From NCBI GenBank assembly GCA_017857815.1, contig JAFMCL010000021.1, forward strand, positions 1-46,564: DNA of 46,564 nt, given 5' to 3'. Numbering within the stretch: position 1 is the first letter of the stretch; every line of letters begins with the position of its first letter. Source of the stretch: Flavobacteriaceae bacterium. GTDB lineage: Bacteria > Bacteroidota > Bacteroidia > Flavobacteriales > Flavobacteriaceae. The notes beneath the pieces are model-generated. The model was not told the origin of the DNA. It ran no database searches and saw only the letters and a list, made by a program, of their open reading frames with translations. Both the position numbers and the translations under genes were made by a program. This document shows, piece by piece, positions 8,907 through 17,035 of this stretch.

Positions 8907-9471
8907 TTAATTCAAATATGTAAAAATAATTATATAGATGTCATCGCTTTTTAGTTCAATATTTGTGAAACCATCACGATGACAAATAGATCTTAAAGCT
9001 TCAGTGATTGATTTTTGATCTCATGTCTTCTGAGGACAACTTGCAATCTAGGGTAGGCGAATATTGGACACTCATGGATTCTAAGAGACCTTTGAAATCT
9101 TGAGCTGAGTACTCTTGAAGTAAATTAGCTTTATTGTCAACCCACATGTTTACGCTGCCATTGATTTGAATTCCAATGGAGTCGTTTTGAGCGATATAGC
9201 AAATTGCTAAAGAATCATTTAATTGGGTAGCACATTAATAACAGCTAGAGACGCTAAATAACTTTTCAAAATTACTGTCAGTAATCGACTCTTCTCTTTG
9301 ACGATAGATTGGATCACATACTTTTGCTCCTGTGTTTCGTATGGTTTTTTCTACAATACCAGCGTTGTTCGTATTCGTATGACTAGTGTATTGCCATTTA
9401 TTACTTAACTCAGTGGATCTATTACCATAATTGTTTATGGCAAGACATATTTCTGTAGGAGCGGAACCTAA
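8907..9471 (-). pseudogene. Decayed gene, product not recognised
   Basis: Coding-like sequence on the minus strand interrupted at least twice. The first stretch reads GSAPTEICLAINNYGN and goes on to KLFSVSSCY, where a TAA (9235-9237) stops it. The same frame resumes with CATQLNDSLAICYIAQ and continues through NMWVDNKANLLQEY and LDCKLSSEDMRS. At about 9007-9020, in an A-rich run, the frame shifts and continues as SITEALRSICHRDGF to a final stop at 8907-8909. No ATG starts the frame; a stop lies directly before it, so the 5' end is lost or shifted too. About 185 codons in all. I do not recognise the family. It follows the DUF4280 gene in the same direction and probably formed one unit with it. 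Confidence 0.6.
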
Positions 9472-9511
9472 TTAAAAGGATGTTTTTTATAGAAAGCGCT
9501 GCATCTTTTTG

Positions 9512-9901
9512 TCAATTGCATTGAACTTTTACTTGTCCTGGATTGTCTACTTCAATACTTCCTAACCAAGCACACGAGGTTTTACTGGTCTCTAACATCG
9601 CAGGCTGCTTGCCTATTTTAGTTTTCTTGGCAACTGGCGACCACGGTTTTACGGGGATAGGAATACAAGAGGAAGGGACGAATACAGGAACCGGACCTGC
9701 CATTTTCCAATTCATTGGATTGATAGGGGACTTACATTGCCCAAAAGCTGGAATGTTAACAAATGGAATTATATCTATGCTGTTTGCAAGCGGTTTAAAA
9801 GTTGCGGTTAAGGTTCTGTTAGTTGGCAGCACCAACATGTCTTTGGGTCCTGCACCGAAGGAACATTTTAATTTTGCACCACTACACACACATTTTGGCA
9901 T
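9512..9901 (-). CDS. DUF4280 (PAAR-like) protein
   Basis: A 129-residue protein of the DUF4280 family, which is related to PAAR-repeat spike tips of contractile injection systems. Family features are the N-terminal CSGAKLKCSFGAGP, then VLPTNRTL, a Pro/Gly-rich middle with FVNIPAFGQCKSPINP, and the C-terminal SCAWLGSIEVDNPGQVKV. The paired Cys residues (about 4, 6, 13, 56, 78) may bind a metal. In characterised systems such proteins cap the spike and recruit effectors, and are often next to an effector gene. No tail-tube, sheath or baseplate gene is in the window. Both flanking genes are broken, so this looks like a leftover or orphan effector-delivery cassette. The start is the ATG before the conserved PKCVCSG. 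Confidence 0.85.
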   Translation of the reverse strand: MPKCVCSGAKLKCSFGAGPKDMLVLPTNRTLTATFKPLANSIDIIPFVNIPAFGQCKSPINPMNWKMAGPVPVFVPSSCIPIPVKPWSPVAKKTKIGKQPAMLETSKTSCAWLGSIEVDNPGQVKVQCN

Positions 9902-9917
9902 AAACTGATTTTTTATA

Positions 9918-10457
9918 TTAAGATCTAATTATTTTTTCCAAATCAAAAGAGGGGTTGTGGTTTCCAAAAGAAGCTTTTGACTTGAAATCATAGAATAAAC
10001 TTTTCTTCCCTATTTGTTTGGAAACGATATCAACCATCTCATCGTTTGTAATAACAAATCTAGCATTTTTTATAAATAAATATAAGTAATCCGAATCGTT
10101 GTTGGCAACAAAATTAGAGATGATCTTGGGTTCATTTTCAAAATGGTTTACGATTAAGTCTTGAAAAGAAGATTTATGATGTTCTTCCAGAACAATAAGC
10201 GTTAAAATGTTGGATTCAATCAAAGACTTTAAATAATTAAAGAAGAATTCTTCTTTAATTATGGCGGAATTTTCTGTCTTTTTTAAATAAAAAAAACAGA
10301 AACTATTATTCCCAAGTGGTTGATTGTTTGAGCTTTTAAGCAACCAATTGGTGATTTCAAAAATACGTTGATATTTTTCGGAGTCTATTTGTACAGTCGG
10401 GTTTTGTCCACCTTTCGATATGATGTTTGAAAAAGAATCTAATACCCTGCCACACAA
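9918..10457 (-). pseudogene. C-terminal part of a frameshifted gene (possibly GT9-like)
   Basis: A 179-residue frame with no ATG; the only start in frame is TTG at 10457, inside the end of the frame at 10439-10663. Together the two look like one protein of about 250 residues split by a frameshift near 10440-10457. Visible stretches are FEITNWLLKSSNNQ, SFCFFYLKKTENS, then NILTLIVLEEHHKS and FIKNARFVITNDEMVDIVSK. The alternation of strand and helix, and the ARFVITNDE segment near the end, recall GT9 (heptosyltransferase-like) proteins of Bacteroidota, but the match is weak and I do not claim it. It ends 17 nt before the DUF4280 start, so the two were probably co-transcribed. Confidence 0.45.
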
Positions 10458-10663
10458 GTGTCGATTGTTTTCCTATTAAAGAATTTTTCGCTAAATAAAT
10501 ATTTTTTTAAAATAAATGGAGCAGAAACCTTCTCCTTTGATTTCATTCCTTTTAGAATGAATTGAGAGAAAAAACCCGGTGATAAATTAATAACGTGCTC
10601 ATACTGAGTGTTTTTTATAGCGGCTGAATAAGCTTTAATATGTTGATCGGAATTATCGTTCAT
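10439..10663 (-). pseudogene. N-terminal part of the same frameshifted gene
   Basis: A 74-residue frame with an ATG start: MNDNSDQHIKAYSAAIKN, then HVINLSPGFFSQFILKGMKS and a basic stretch rich in Lys and Phe, stopping at 10439 just after the frame at 9918-10457 becomes open. The overlap of 19 nt and the absence of an ATG in the second frame point to a frameshift rather than two genes. The segment VINLSPGFFSQ could be the beginning of a GT9-like Rossmann domain (weak). A TACTTTTG box lies directly upstream at 10668-10675. Programmed frameshifting cannot be excluded, but no slippery heptamer stands out. Confidence 0.45.
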
Positions 10664-10667
10664 TAGT

Positions 10668-10675
10668 CAAAAGTA
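10668..10675 (-). promoter_or_regulatory. Putative -7 box upstream of the frameshifted gene
   Basis: On the minus strand this reads TACTTTTG (TAnnTTTG), with a TTG 17 nt further upstream (10693-10695). Transcription would begin almost at the ATG, giving a leaderless or nearly leaderless message. Confidence 0.3.
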
Positions 10676-10759
10676 TAGAAAAATTTAGCATTCAACTATT
10701 AGATTTTTATTTATTCTGATGAATTAAAAAAATCTAAAATCTTAATTTAAACCGCTATA

Positions 10760-11584
10760 CTATTCAATTAATTCTAAAGTAGCAATAACAGGGTGATGGT
10801 CAGAAGCCCAACCATCCAAAGGTGTTTTTTTGTATAAATGTTTGGCACTTTTAACTTCTATATTTTTTGTAAATACATAATCAATTCGATGTCCTGCATT
10901 TTTTAAGTTTCCAAAACCATTTGTTGTTCCATAAAAAGGATCCGCTTTAGGGAGGGCTCCTTGGGCATCATGAAAGTGTTTTTGAAGTAACTCAATTGAG
11001 GAGGTTTCTGGGGTTAAGTTAAAATCACCTGTGAGAATAACGGGGAGTTTTTCGGTATTCAGACGGTTTATTGTTTTGATAATTAGTTCAGTAGATTTTT
11101 CTCTTGCCAAGTGACCTCGGTGATCGAAATGCGTGTTGAAGACCCAAAATGTTTGATCGTTTTCTTTGTTCTTAAACAATCCATAAGTACAAATGCGCTC
11201 CATTGAGGCGTCCCAACCCACCGAAATTGTATCGGGTGTTTCGGACAACCAAAAAGTATTCGATTTTAAAACCTGATGCTTATTTCTATTGTAAAAAATC
11301 GGGCTGTATTCTCCTTCGGTTTTCCCATCATCACGACCTACTCCTATATAATCATAATCGCTTAGGGCTTCTAGCAAATCCATCAATTGTGGATGTTTGA
11401 CTTCTTGCATCCCTATGAAATTTGGTGCCTCATTTAGGATTAATTGACCCACTGTCTCTCTGCGGTTTTCCCAAATATTCATCCCGTCATTTGGACTGTT
11501 ATAGCGGATATTATAAGAAATAACTTTAATTTCTTTTGCACATGAAAGTATCAGAAATGGCAGTAGGAGGAGGAGTTTTTTCAT
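10760..11584 (-). CDS. Endonuclease/exonuclease/phosphatase family lipoprotein
   Basis: A metal-dependent phosphoesterase of the EEP fold (DNase I/sphingomyelinase-like), here exported and lipid-anchored. The start is taken at the ATG at 11584 because it gives a clean lipoprotein signal, MKKLLLLLPFLILSC, with the lipobox LILSC (lipidated Cys about residue 15); the frame is open 16 codons further upstream without a signal-like sequence. Motifs in order are VISYNIRYNSPNDG (catalytic Asn), GMQEVKHPQLMDLL (metal-binding Glu), FNTHFDHRG, LTGDFNLTPET (Asp and Asn), GHRIDYVFT and the C-terminal WASDHHPVIATLEL (catalytic Asp-His). All key residues are present. Members in Bacteroidota act on unknown phosphate esters, possibly extracellular nucleic acid, lipid or sugar phosphate. 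Confidence 0.9.
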   Translation of the reverse strand: MKKLLLLLPFLILSCAKEIKVISYNIRYNSPNDGMNIWENRRETVGQLILNEAPNFIGMQEVKHPQLMDLLEALSDYDYIGVGRDDGKTEGEYSPIFYNRNKHQVLKSNTFWLSETPDTISVGWDASMERICTYGLFKNKENDQTFWVFNTHFDHRGHLAREKSTELIIKTINRLNTEKLPVILTGDFNLTPETSSIELLQKHFHDAQGALPKADPFYGTTNGFGNLKNAGHRIDYVFTKNIEVKSAKHLYKKTPLDGWASDHHPVIATLELIE

Positions 11585-11703
11585 CAAATTTTTTCTAAAG
11601 ATATAAAATATTACGGTTTTCAAATTTATCAATTTAGGGTAACTACATTTAATAATCTCATTATTGTATATTTAATTTCATAAATCAGTTAACAGAACCA
11701 ACC

Positions 11704-12975
11704 ATGAGAAGCTTCATTATTTCAATTCCCTTTGTTTTATCCTTCATAATTAATTCTTCCGCGCAGTCAAAAAGATCAACAACAATTAAGACAGAAGCAT
11801 TGGTTCCGAAATTTAACCTTCCAGAACTCTTGATTTCTGAAAATGGAAGTCAGATTAACACCAAAGAAACTTGGGAGCAAATTCGCCGACCGGAGATACT
11901 TGAGCTTTTTACAAATCAGGTATATGGAAAAGTACCAGGAAAATTAACTTTTCATAAAGCAGTGGTTTTAGATTATAGTGAGGTAGCTTTGGGAAATAAA
12001 GCCATACGAAAACAAGTTGCCTTACATTTTGAAAAGGGATCAAAATCGATTGAAATGATCGTTCTGATGTATCTTCCCAAAGGGGTTAAGAACGCTCCTG
12101 TTTTTTTGGGATATAATTTTTCCGGAAATCATGCTGTCCATGCTGATCCTGCAATATTGATTAGTGGTAAAACAGTCGCGCAACTAAGCCCTAACGAATT
12201 GGCTAGGTTAAAGCCCGATTCTAGAGGAAAAAGAAATTCTAGGTGGCAAGCGGATAAGATTGTTGCAGCAGGTTACGGTCTTGTAACCGTAGACTATGGG
12301 GATGTTGATCCAGATAAAAACGATTTTTCAGACGGAATTCACGCCCTTTTTTATGAAGAAAATCAAACAAATCCCGAACCTCACCAATGGGGATCATTAG
12401 CAGCTTGGGCTTGGGGAATGTCTCGGGTGATGGATTATTTCGAAACGGAAACTTTGGTCGATGAAAATAGCGTTATTCTTTTTGGACATTCAAGATTGGG
12501 TAAAACGGCCCTTTGGGCTGGCGCTTCAGATTCCCGATTTAGTATTGTAATTTCAAACAATTCGGGTTGTGGTGGGGCTGCACTTTCTCGGCGAAGATTT
12601 GGTGAAAAAGTTTCGGACATTAACACCAATTTCCCCCATTGGTTTGCAAAAAACTTCCATCAGTACAATGAAAATGAATTGGCTTTGCCAATTGATCAGC
12701 ACATGTTGATTGCCTTGATTGCTCCCAGACCTGTTTACGTCGCAAGTGCCAGCCTCGATCCGTGGGCAGACCCGAATGGAGAGTTTTTAAGCACAAAAGC
12801 AGCTACGTCAGTTTATGAGCTTTATGGGAAAAAGGGTATAGAAGTTGATCGGCAACCTGCTGTTAACACTCCCATTCACAATACGATTGGATATCATTTA
12901 AGGGAAGGGAAACATAATGTGACAGCTTATGATTGGGACCAGTACATCCAATTTTCGAATTTACATTTAAACTAA
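11704..12975 (+). CDS. CE15 glucuronoyl-esterase-like carbohydrate esterase
   Basis: An exported alpha/beta-hydrolase of carbohydrate esterase family 15, whose members cleave ester bonds between 4-O-methylglucuronate on xylan and lignin alcohols or methyl groups. 423 residues with a signal peptide ending about residue 20 (INSSAQS). The nucleophile Ser 263 is in FGHSRLGKTALWAGASD, and the catalytic His 404 in REGKHNVTAYDW. The stretch SLDPWADPNGEFLS (about 350-363) is typical of bacterial CE15. The fungal GCSRxGK motif is GHSRLGK here, and the position that holds the acid in fungi is in NNSGCGGAA without Glu, so the acid is probably supplied from another loop, as in other bacterial members. 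It stands alone on the plus strand, converging with the sulfatase. Natural substrate in a marine setting may be an algal uronic-acid ester. Confidence 0.85.
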   Translation: MRSFIISIPFVLSFIINSSAQSKRSTTIKTEALVPKFNLPELLISENGSQINTKETWEQIRRPEILELFTNQVYGKVPGKLTFHKAVVLDYSEVALGNKAIRKQVALHFEKGSKSIEMIVLMYLPKGVKNAPVFLGYNFSGNHAVHADPAILISGKTVAQLSPNELARLKPDSRGKRNSRWQADKIVAAGYGLVTVDYGDVDPDKNDFSDGIHALFYEENQTNPEPHQWGSLAAWAWGMSRVMDYFETETLVDENSVILFGHSRLGKTALWAGASDSRFSIVISNNSGCGGAALSRRRFGEKVSDINTNFPHWFAKNFHQYNENELALPIDQHMLIALIAPRPVYVASASLDPWADPNGEFLSTKAATSVYELYGKKGIEVDRQPAVNTPIHNTIGYHLREGKHNVTAYDWDQYIQFSNLHLN

Positions 12976-12985
12976 ATCTTTTAGT
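12971..12985. terminator. Short AT-rich hairpin between convergent genes
   Basis: ACTAAA (12971-12976) pairs with TTTAGT (12980-12985) around a 3-nt loop. The hairpin contains the stop codons of both convergent genes (CE15 stop 12973-12975, sulfatase stop 12981-12983). It is weak, but it is the only terminator-like element in the 5-nt gap. Confidence 0.3.
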
Positions 12986-14549
12986 CTATCACGGCAGTTC
13001 CCCACCAATCTTTATTTGGGGCGTATTCTTTGTTAAGCATGAAGGATCTTTTTTCTTCTAGTTTTTCTTTCAATTTTAACTTGTATCCCTCCAGCCATTC
13101 TTTTTCTTTTTTTGGATCATGCATTGGATCAACGACAGGGATTTTAGCCTGTGTAGCTTCTAACCATTGATCAAGTTTTTTTATTAAGTCTGTCGCAATC
13201 CTAGGGTTATCTAAAATGATGTCATCTCTTTCTCCGATATCTTTGCTTAAGTCATACAGCTCGTAAAACCCAGTTTCCCAATATTTAATAAGTTTCCATT
13301 TTCCTTCTCGAATAATCGAACTGGGATCTCCCCCTTGGTTTCCATAATGAGGATAATGCCAAAATAAAGATCTGTCCATAAAAGGTTCATTTTTTAATAA
13401 TGGCACTAGGCTTTTCCCATCGATATCCAAAGTACTCTTTATGCCTGCCAGTTCCAATAAAGTTGGAAATAAGTCCATTCCTGAAACAGCAGTATCAATT
13501 TTTTTACCAAGACCCTTCAGTTGAGGCGCTTTAATGAAAAAAGGAACGCGTATTCCTGCTTCCCATTGATAACCTTTCCCACCTCTCAAGGGACGATTGC
13601 TGGTAGAGAAATTGTCTCCAGCGGAGACCCCTCCATTGTCAGACACAAAAACTACTATCGTATTGTCTTCCAAGTTGAGTTCATCTAGGGTTTTGAGAAC
13701 CTGTCCTACCGCTTCATCTGTCTGTTCGATTAAGCCAGCATAGACTGGGTTGTCTTGTTTTATTCGGATGGGGAGTCTGCGTTCCATTTTGAATCCCTCT
13801 TCAGAAATACCTTGACTTTCAGCTTTATTTCTATACTTCTCCCACCTTTTTTGTGTGGTTTGAATGGGGGAATGCACCGCATAAAAGGAAAGATAGGCAA
13901 GAAAGGGTTTGTCTTTATTAGTACTTATAAAACTCGAAGTTTCCTTGGCCAGCTTCATCGACAAGCTCATTCCAGCCTCTTCTGGTTGGTCTTCTATATA
14001 GGGGTTATTAAAGGGAGAAAAATACCTCCCTGAAGCGGGGCTTCCTTTTCTAAAACCTCCGACATTAATGTCAAAACCATGATCAGTTGGAAGTGACTTT
14101 TCTTCTTTAGATCCCAAATGCCATTTCCCAGAAAAAAACGTCTTGTATCCATTTTCTTTTAAAGCCTCAGGGAGCGTAGTCATTTCGTGCGGTAGGTACT
14201 TCACATAATCGCTTGGTAACAACTTTGTGCGCCTTCCAACAGACCTCCAGTCGGTTCCATATTTAGCACCAATCCAATCTGTAATCCCATGAACTGTTGG
14301 GTAAAACCCAGTCAATAAACTCGCGCGAGATGGACTGCAAACAGAAGCGCTAGCATACCCATTTGTGAAAATAAAACCTTCATTCGCGATCCGATCAATG
14401 TTTGGGGTTTCATAATAATTACTCCCCATTACGCTGAGGTCATGGTTGCCCAAATCATCAACAACAATGAAAAGGAAATTTGGTTTTTGTTCAGAAAAGC
14501 TACAACCAACAAGCATTAGAAACAAAGTTGAATATAAAACAGATTTCAT
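12981..14549 (-). CDS. Sulfatase lipoprotein (formylglycine-dependent)
   Basis: A type I sulfatase that hydrolyses sulfate esters, probably from a sulfated algal polysaccharide or glycan, outside the cytoplasm. 522 residues. The N-terminus is a lipoprotein signal with lipidated Cys about residue 16 (LMLVGCSFS). The metal-binding DD pair is at about 31-32 in FLFIVVDDLGNHD, and Cys 71 in VCSPSRASLLTGFYP is the residue converted to formylglycine. SGKWHLGS, FVSDNGGVSAG and FFIKAPQLKG supply further active-site residues. The C-terminal subdomain (FYELYDLSKDIGERDDI) is normal. Maturation needs an anaerobic-type or formylglycine-generating enzyme, not encoded in this window. It is followed on minus by nothing and preceded by the EamA gene 9 nt away, so it is the last gene of a three-gene unit. 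Confidence 0.93.
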   Translation of the reverse strand: MKSVLYSTLFLMLVGCSFSEQKPNFLFIVVDDLGNHDLSVMGSNYYETPNIDRIANEGFIFTNGYASASVCSPSRASLLTGFYPTVHGITDWIGAKYGTDWRSVGRRTKLLPSDYVKYLPHEMTTLPEALKENGYKTFFSGKWHLGSKEEKSLPTDHGFDINVGGFRKGSPASGRYFSPFNNPYIEDQPEEAGMSLSMKLAKETSSFISTNKDKPFLAYLSFYAVHSPIQTTQKRWEKYRNKAESQGISEEGFKMERRLPIRIKQDNPVYAGLIEQTDEAVGQVLKTLDELNLEDNTIVVFVSDNGGVSAGDNFSTSNRPLRGGKGYQWEAGIRVPFFIKAPQLKGLGKKIDTAVSGMDLFPTLLELAGIKSTLDIDGKSLVPLLKNEPFMDRSLFWHYPHYGNQGGDPSSIIREGKWKLIKYWETGFYELYDLSKDIGERDDIILDNPRIATDLIKKLDQWLEATQAKIPVVDPMHDPKKEKEWLEGYKLKLKEKLEEKRSFMLNKEYAPNKDWWGTAVID

Positions 14550-14558
14550 TTTTTTAAT

Positions 14559-15419
14559 TTATTTACGATAAGTTCTTACACTTTCAATTACGACAGAACT
14601 TAATATAATCAATCCTCCAATAATAGTTGTTTTTTCTGGAAATTCTTTTAAAACAAGCATGCCGATTAAGATGCCATAAACTGGCTGAATACTGCTGATG
14701 ATACTGGCCGCAGTTATTGAGAAATTTTTAAAACTATAAAGGAAAAGGGTGTGTCCGGTTGCTGTCGTCAAAAGAGATAAAATTAAAACTGCTGGGAGTG
14801 CTTCTTGAAATCCTGAGGTCTTATAAATAAAAAAGGTTGGAATCAATAAAACAGAGACAACAATCAATTGATAGGACATCAATATTGAGCCTTCATAGGC
14901 TTTAACTTTAGCTTTCATCAAGACATTTCGAATGGAATAACACAAGGCCGAAAAGACTCCAAATCCGATGGCTTTTAAATGAGTATTATTGAAACTAAAT
15001 TCTGGAACTAGAAAATAGATACCGATCAAAACCAGCAGACCCAAAAAGATATTTGATTTGTCAAATTTACTTTTAAGGATTATGGGTTCCAAAAAAGAGG
15101 TGATTACAGGATAAGTAAATACGGAAAGCATTCCTATGGCCACATTAGAAAGTTTGAGCGAATAGAAATAAGTGATCCAGTGTATGCCCATCAATACCCC
15201 GCTCATAAAAACGACTTTCCTGTCTTCTTTTTTTATTATAAAACTTAACTTTTTCCATTTGCAAAAACAATACAAAGCAAAGCCACCAATTAATGCCCTA
15301 GTGGCTATAATTACTGGTACGGGCAGGTCAATGTATCTCCCCAGTGTTCCAGAGGTGCTGATGAGCAACACCGCAAAATTGAGCTGAAAAAGGTGTTGGA
15401 GGGAATTGTTTTTTGGCAT
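14559..15419 (-). CDS. EamA/DMT-family transporter
   Basis: An inner-membrane transporter with ten predicted helices in two EamA repeats, of a superfamily that moves metabolites, often outward. The ATG at 15419 is preferred: it overlaps the stop of the preceding oxidoreductase gene as TAATG, the usual sign of translational coupling; the frame is open nine codons further upstream inside that gene. That gives 286 residues. The first repeat includes LNFAVLLISTSGTLGRYIDL and the second begins near VFSALCYSIRNVLMKAK, with a conserved Pro in SSIQPVYGILIGMLVLKE. Substrate cannot be deduced. Neighbours suggest a sugar acid or other carbohydrate derivative, but this is only context. Confidence 0.87.
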   Translation of the reverse strand: MPKNNSLQHLFQLNFAVLLISTSGTLGRYIDLPVPVIIATRALIGGFALYCFCKWKKLSFIIKKEDRKVVFMSGVLMGIHWITYFYSLKLSNVAIGMLSVFTYPVITSFLEPIILKSKFDKSNIFLGLLVLIGIYFLVPEFSFNNTHLKAIGFGVFSALCYSIRNVLMKAKVKAYEGSILMSYQLIVVSVLLIPTFFIYKTSGFQEALPAVLILSLLTTATGHTLFLYSFKNFSITAASIISSIQPVYGILIGMLVLKEFPEKTTIIGGLIILSSVVIESVRTYRK

Positions 15420-16897
15420 TAAACCAGATTGTAAAATTCTTCCCATCCTTTTCTAGGAGCGGGGCCTTTAAGTAAATTATTGGCGATAGTATTGTTGGTT
15501 ATTGTTTTTGTTTCTCTGTCAAATTCTAGGGGTTCATTGATTTGTTGTGCAATGGTTCCAAGACAAAATAATTGACTAAGTGGTGCTGAAACTTCAAAAG
15601 GAGACAAACATTTTTCCATTCCTCTGGAAGCATTCATGAAATTCATAAAGTGATTGGTGTCACTCTTGAAATACACAGGCAAATCATCCTTCTTAATATC
15701 TTTTCCATTCTCGGTTGGAATCACAGAGAGGGTTCTATGGTGAGAACCTCCTTTAAAGGTGAGGTCTTTACCATAGATAACCTTCCCAGCTCTAAGCCCT
15801 TTGGGTTGAACCATTCCTTTTTTAGTCTTTGCAGTTTTGTCAATTTCAATATCACCATAATTTTCGGGTACTTCTGGAATATTGTCAGTTCCGTCATACC
15901 AAGTGACTTTAACCTCTGGCATTTCCCCTCTTTTTGGGAAGTCAAATTCAAGAGTAGATGAGGTAGGATAAAAGAGATTATTGTGACCTGTGAGTCCTAT
16001 CGGTTTTATTTTACTTGGAAGTCCAAGATCGAGAAATTGATGAAACCCATCCATTACATGAGCGCCCCAATCCCCAAGAGCTCCATTGCCATATTCGTAC
16101 CAACACCTCCACTGACCATCGATGAAGTCAGGATGGAAATCGTGATCCGGATAGGCCATTAACCAAGTGTCCCAGTCGAAATTTTTCGGAAGTTTTTGTT
16201 TTTTTGGAAAAGTCTTCATGTTGGTGTCCCAACCATGCCAACGTCTTTTTCCATTCATGTGGGCAGTGATATTGGTTACGTCCTTGATGACTCCATTTTC
16301 AACCCAAGATTTGAATTGATAATAATTATCTTGACAATGCCCTTGATTTCCCATTTGGGTGGCAACGCCATATTTTTTTGCAGCTTTTATTAGTAACTCA
16401 GATTCTTGAAAAGTTCGCGTTAACGGTTTTTCAACATAAACGTGTTTTCCAAGTGACATCGCCAGGATGGTGATCGGAAAGTGAGAAAAATCAGGAGTAC
16501 CGACACTCACAGCATCTATTTTTCCTTCCATTTCTTCAAACATTTTTCTAAAATCAGTATAGCGGGCGGCATTCGGGTGCGCACCTAAAGATTTTTGAGA
16601 TTTTTCGCCGTCCAAATTGACGTCGCACAATGCTACAACATTTGCTGCACCTGTTGCATAAAGGTCACGAATTACGGCACCACCTCTATTTCCGATTCCA
16701 CAACAAGCAAGATTCACTTTATCGCTGGGTGCAACTACGGCTTTTTGAATTATTTGACCAGCGGCATCTCTAATTTCTTTCTTAGAAAAGAGCACATGAC
16801 TTGGTATAAAGATCATAGCCCCTAAGGACACCCCAGTTTTTTTAATAAAATCTCTTCGATTGTTATTCCCTAGTTTCTTGTTTTTTCCCGTTTTCAT
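15419..16897 (-). CDS. Gfo/Idh/MocA family oxidoreductase with Tat signal
   Basis: An NAD(P)-dependent dehydrogenase family member predicted to be exported folded by the Tat system: RRDFIKKTGVSLGAMIF near the N-terminus is a twin-arginine signal. Start at the ATG at 16897 (492 residues); the frame opens three codons earlier at a TTG. After the signal come a Rossmann fold (VNLACCGIGNRGGAVIRDLY), the conserved sugar-binding stretch GKHVYVEKPLTRTFQE containing the family's EKP motif, and the C-terminal domain with GALGDWGAHVMDGFHQFLDLG. The large inserted C-terminal domain and export fit the Bacteroidota subgroup that acts on glycans in the periplasm. The exact substrate is unknown. It is the first gene of a unit with the EamA transporter and the sulfatase. 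Confidence 0.9.
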   Translation of the reverse strand: MKTGKNKKLGNNNRRDFIKKTGVSLGAMIFIPSHVLFSKKEIRDAAGQIIQKAVVAPSDKVNLACCGIGNRGGAVIRDLYATGAANVVALCDVNLDGEKSQKSLGAHPNAARYTDFRKMFEEMEGKIDAVSVGTPDFSHFPITILAMSLGKHVYVEKPLTRTFQESELLIKAAKKYGVATQMGNQGHCQDNYYQFKSWVENGVIKDVTNITAHMNGKRRWHGWDTNMKTFPKKQKLPKNFDWDTWLMAYPDHDFHPDFIDGQWRCWYEYGNGALGDWGAHVMDGFHQFLDLGLPSKIKPIGLTGHNNLFYPTSSTLEFDFPKRGEMPEVKVTWYDGTDNIPEVPENYGDIEIDKTAKTKKGMVQPKGLRAGKVIYGKDLTFKGGSHHRTLSVIPTENGKDIKKDDLPVYFKSDTNHFMNFMNASRGMEKCLSPFEVSAPLSQLFCLGTIAQQINEPLEFDRETKTITNNTIANNLLKGPAPRKGWEEFYNLV

Positions 16898-17010
16898 TTT
16901 AAACAATATTTGTTCGAATATAATAAAAACATTATAATGTCTTTTAAATATTGCTAAATATGAAATATTTTAATATTAAACTATTTTAGGGACTTCAAGT
17001 CTATACTAAA

Positions 17011-17024
17011 TTAAGTTAACTTAA
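17011..17024. promoter_or_regulatory. 14-bp perfect palindrome before the GLPGLI gene
   Basis: TTAAGTTAACTTAA lies 12 nt before the ATG at 17036, in the divergent region shared with the oxidoreductase gene. It could be an operator, but the region is A/T-rich and chance is possible. Confidence 0.3.
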
Positions 17025-17035
17025 ATCAAACTGTT

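Noticed and set aside
9543-9908. A 121-codon open frame on the plus strand opposite the DUF4280 gene.
   Set aside because: It is the mirror frame of a well-supported DUF4280 coding sequence, has no recognisable motif and no promoter; the family match is on the other strand.
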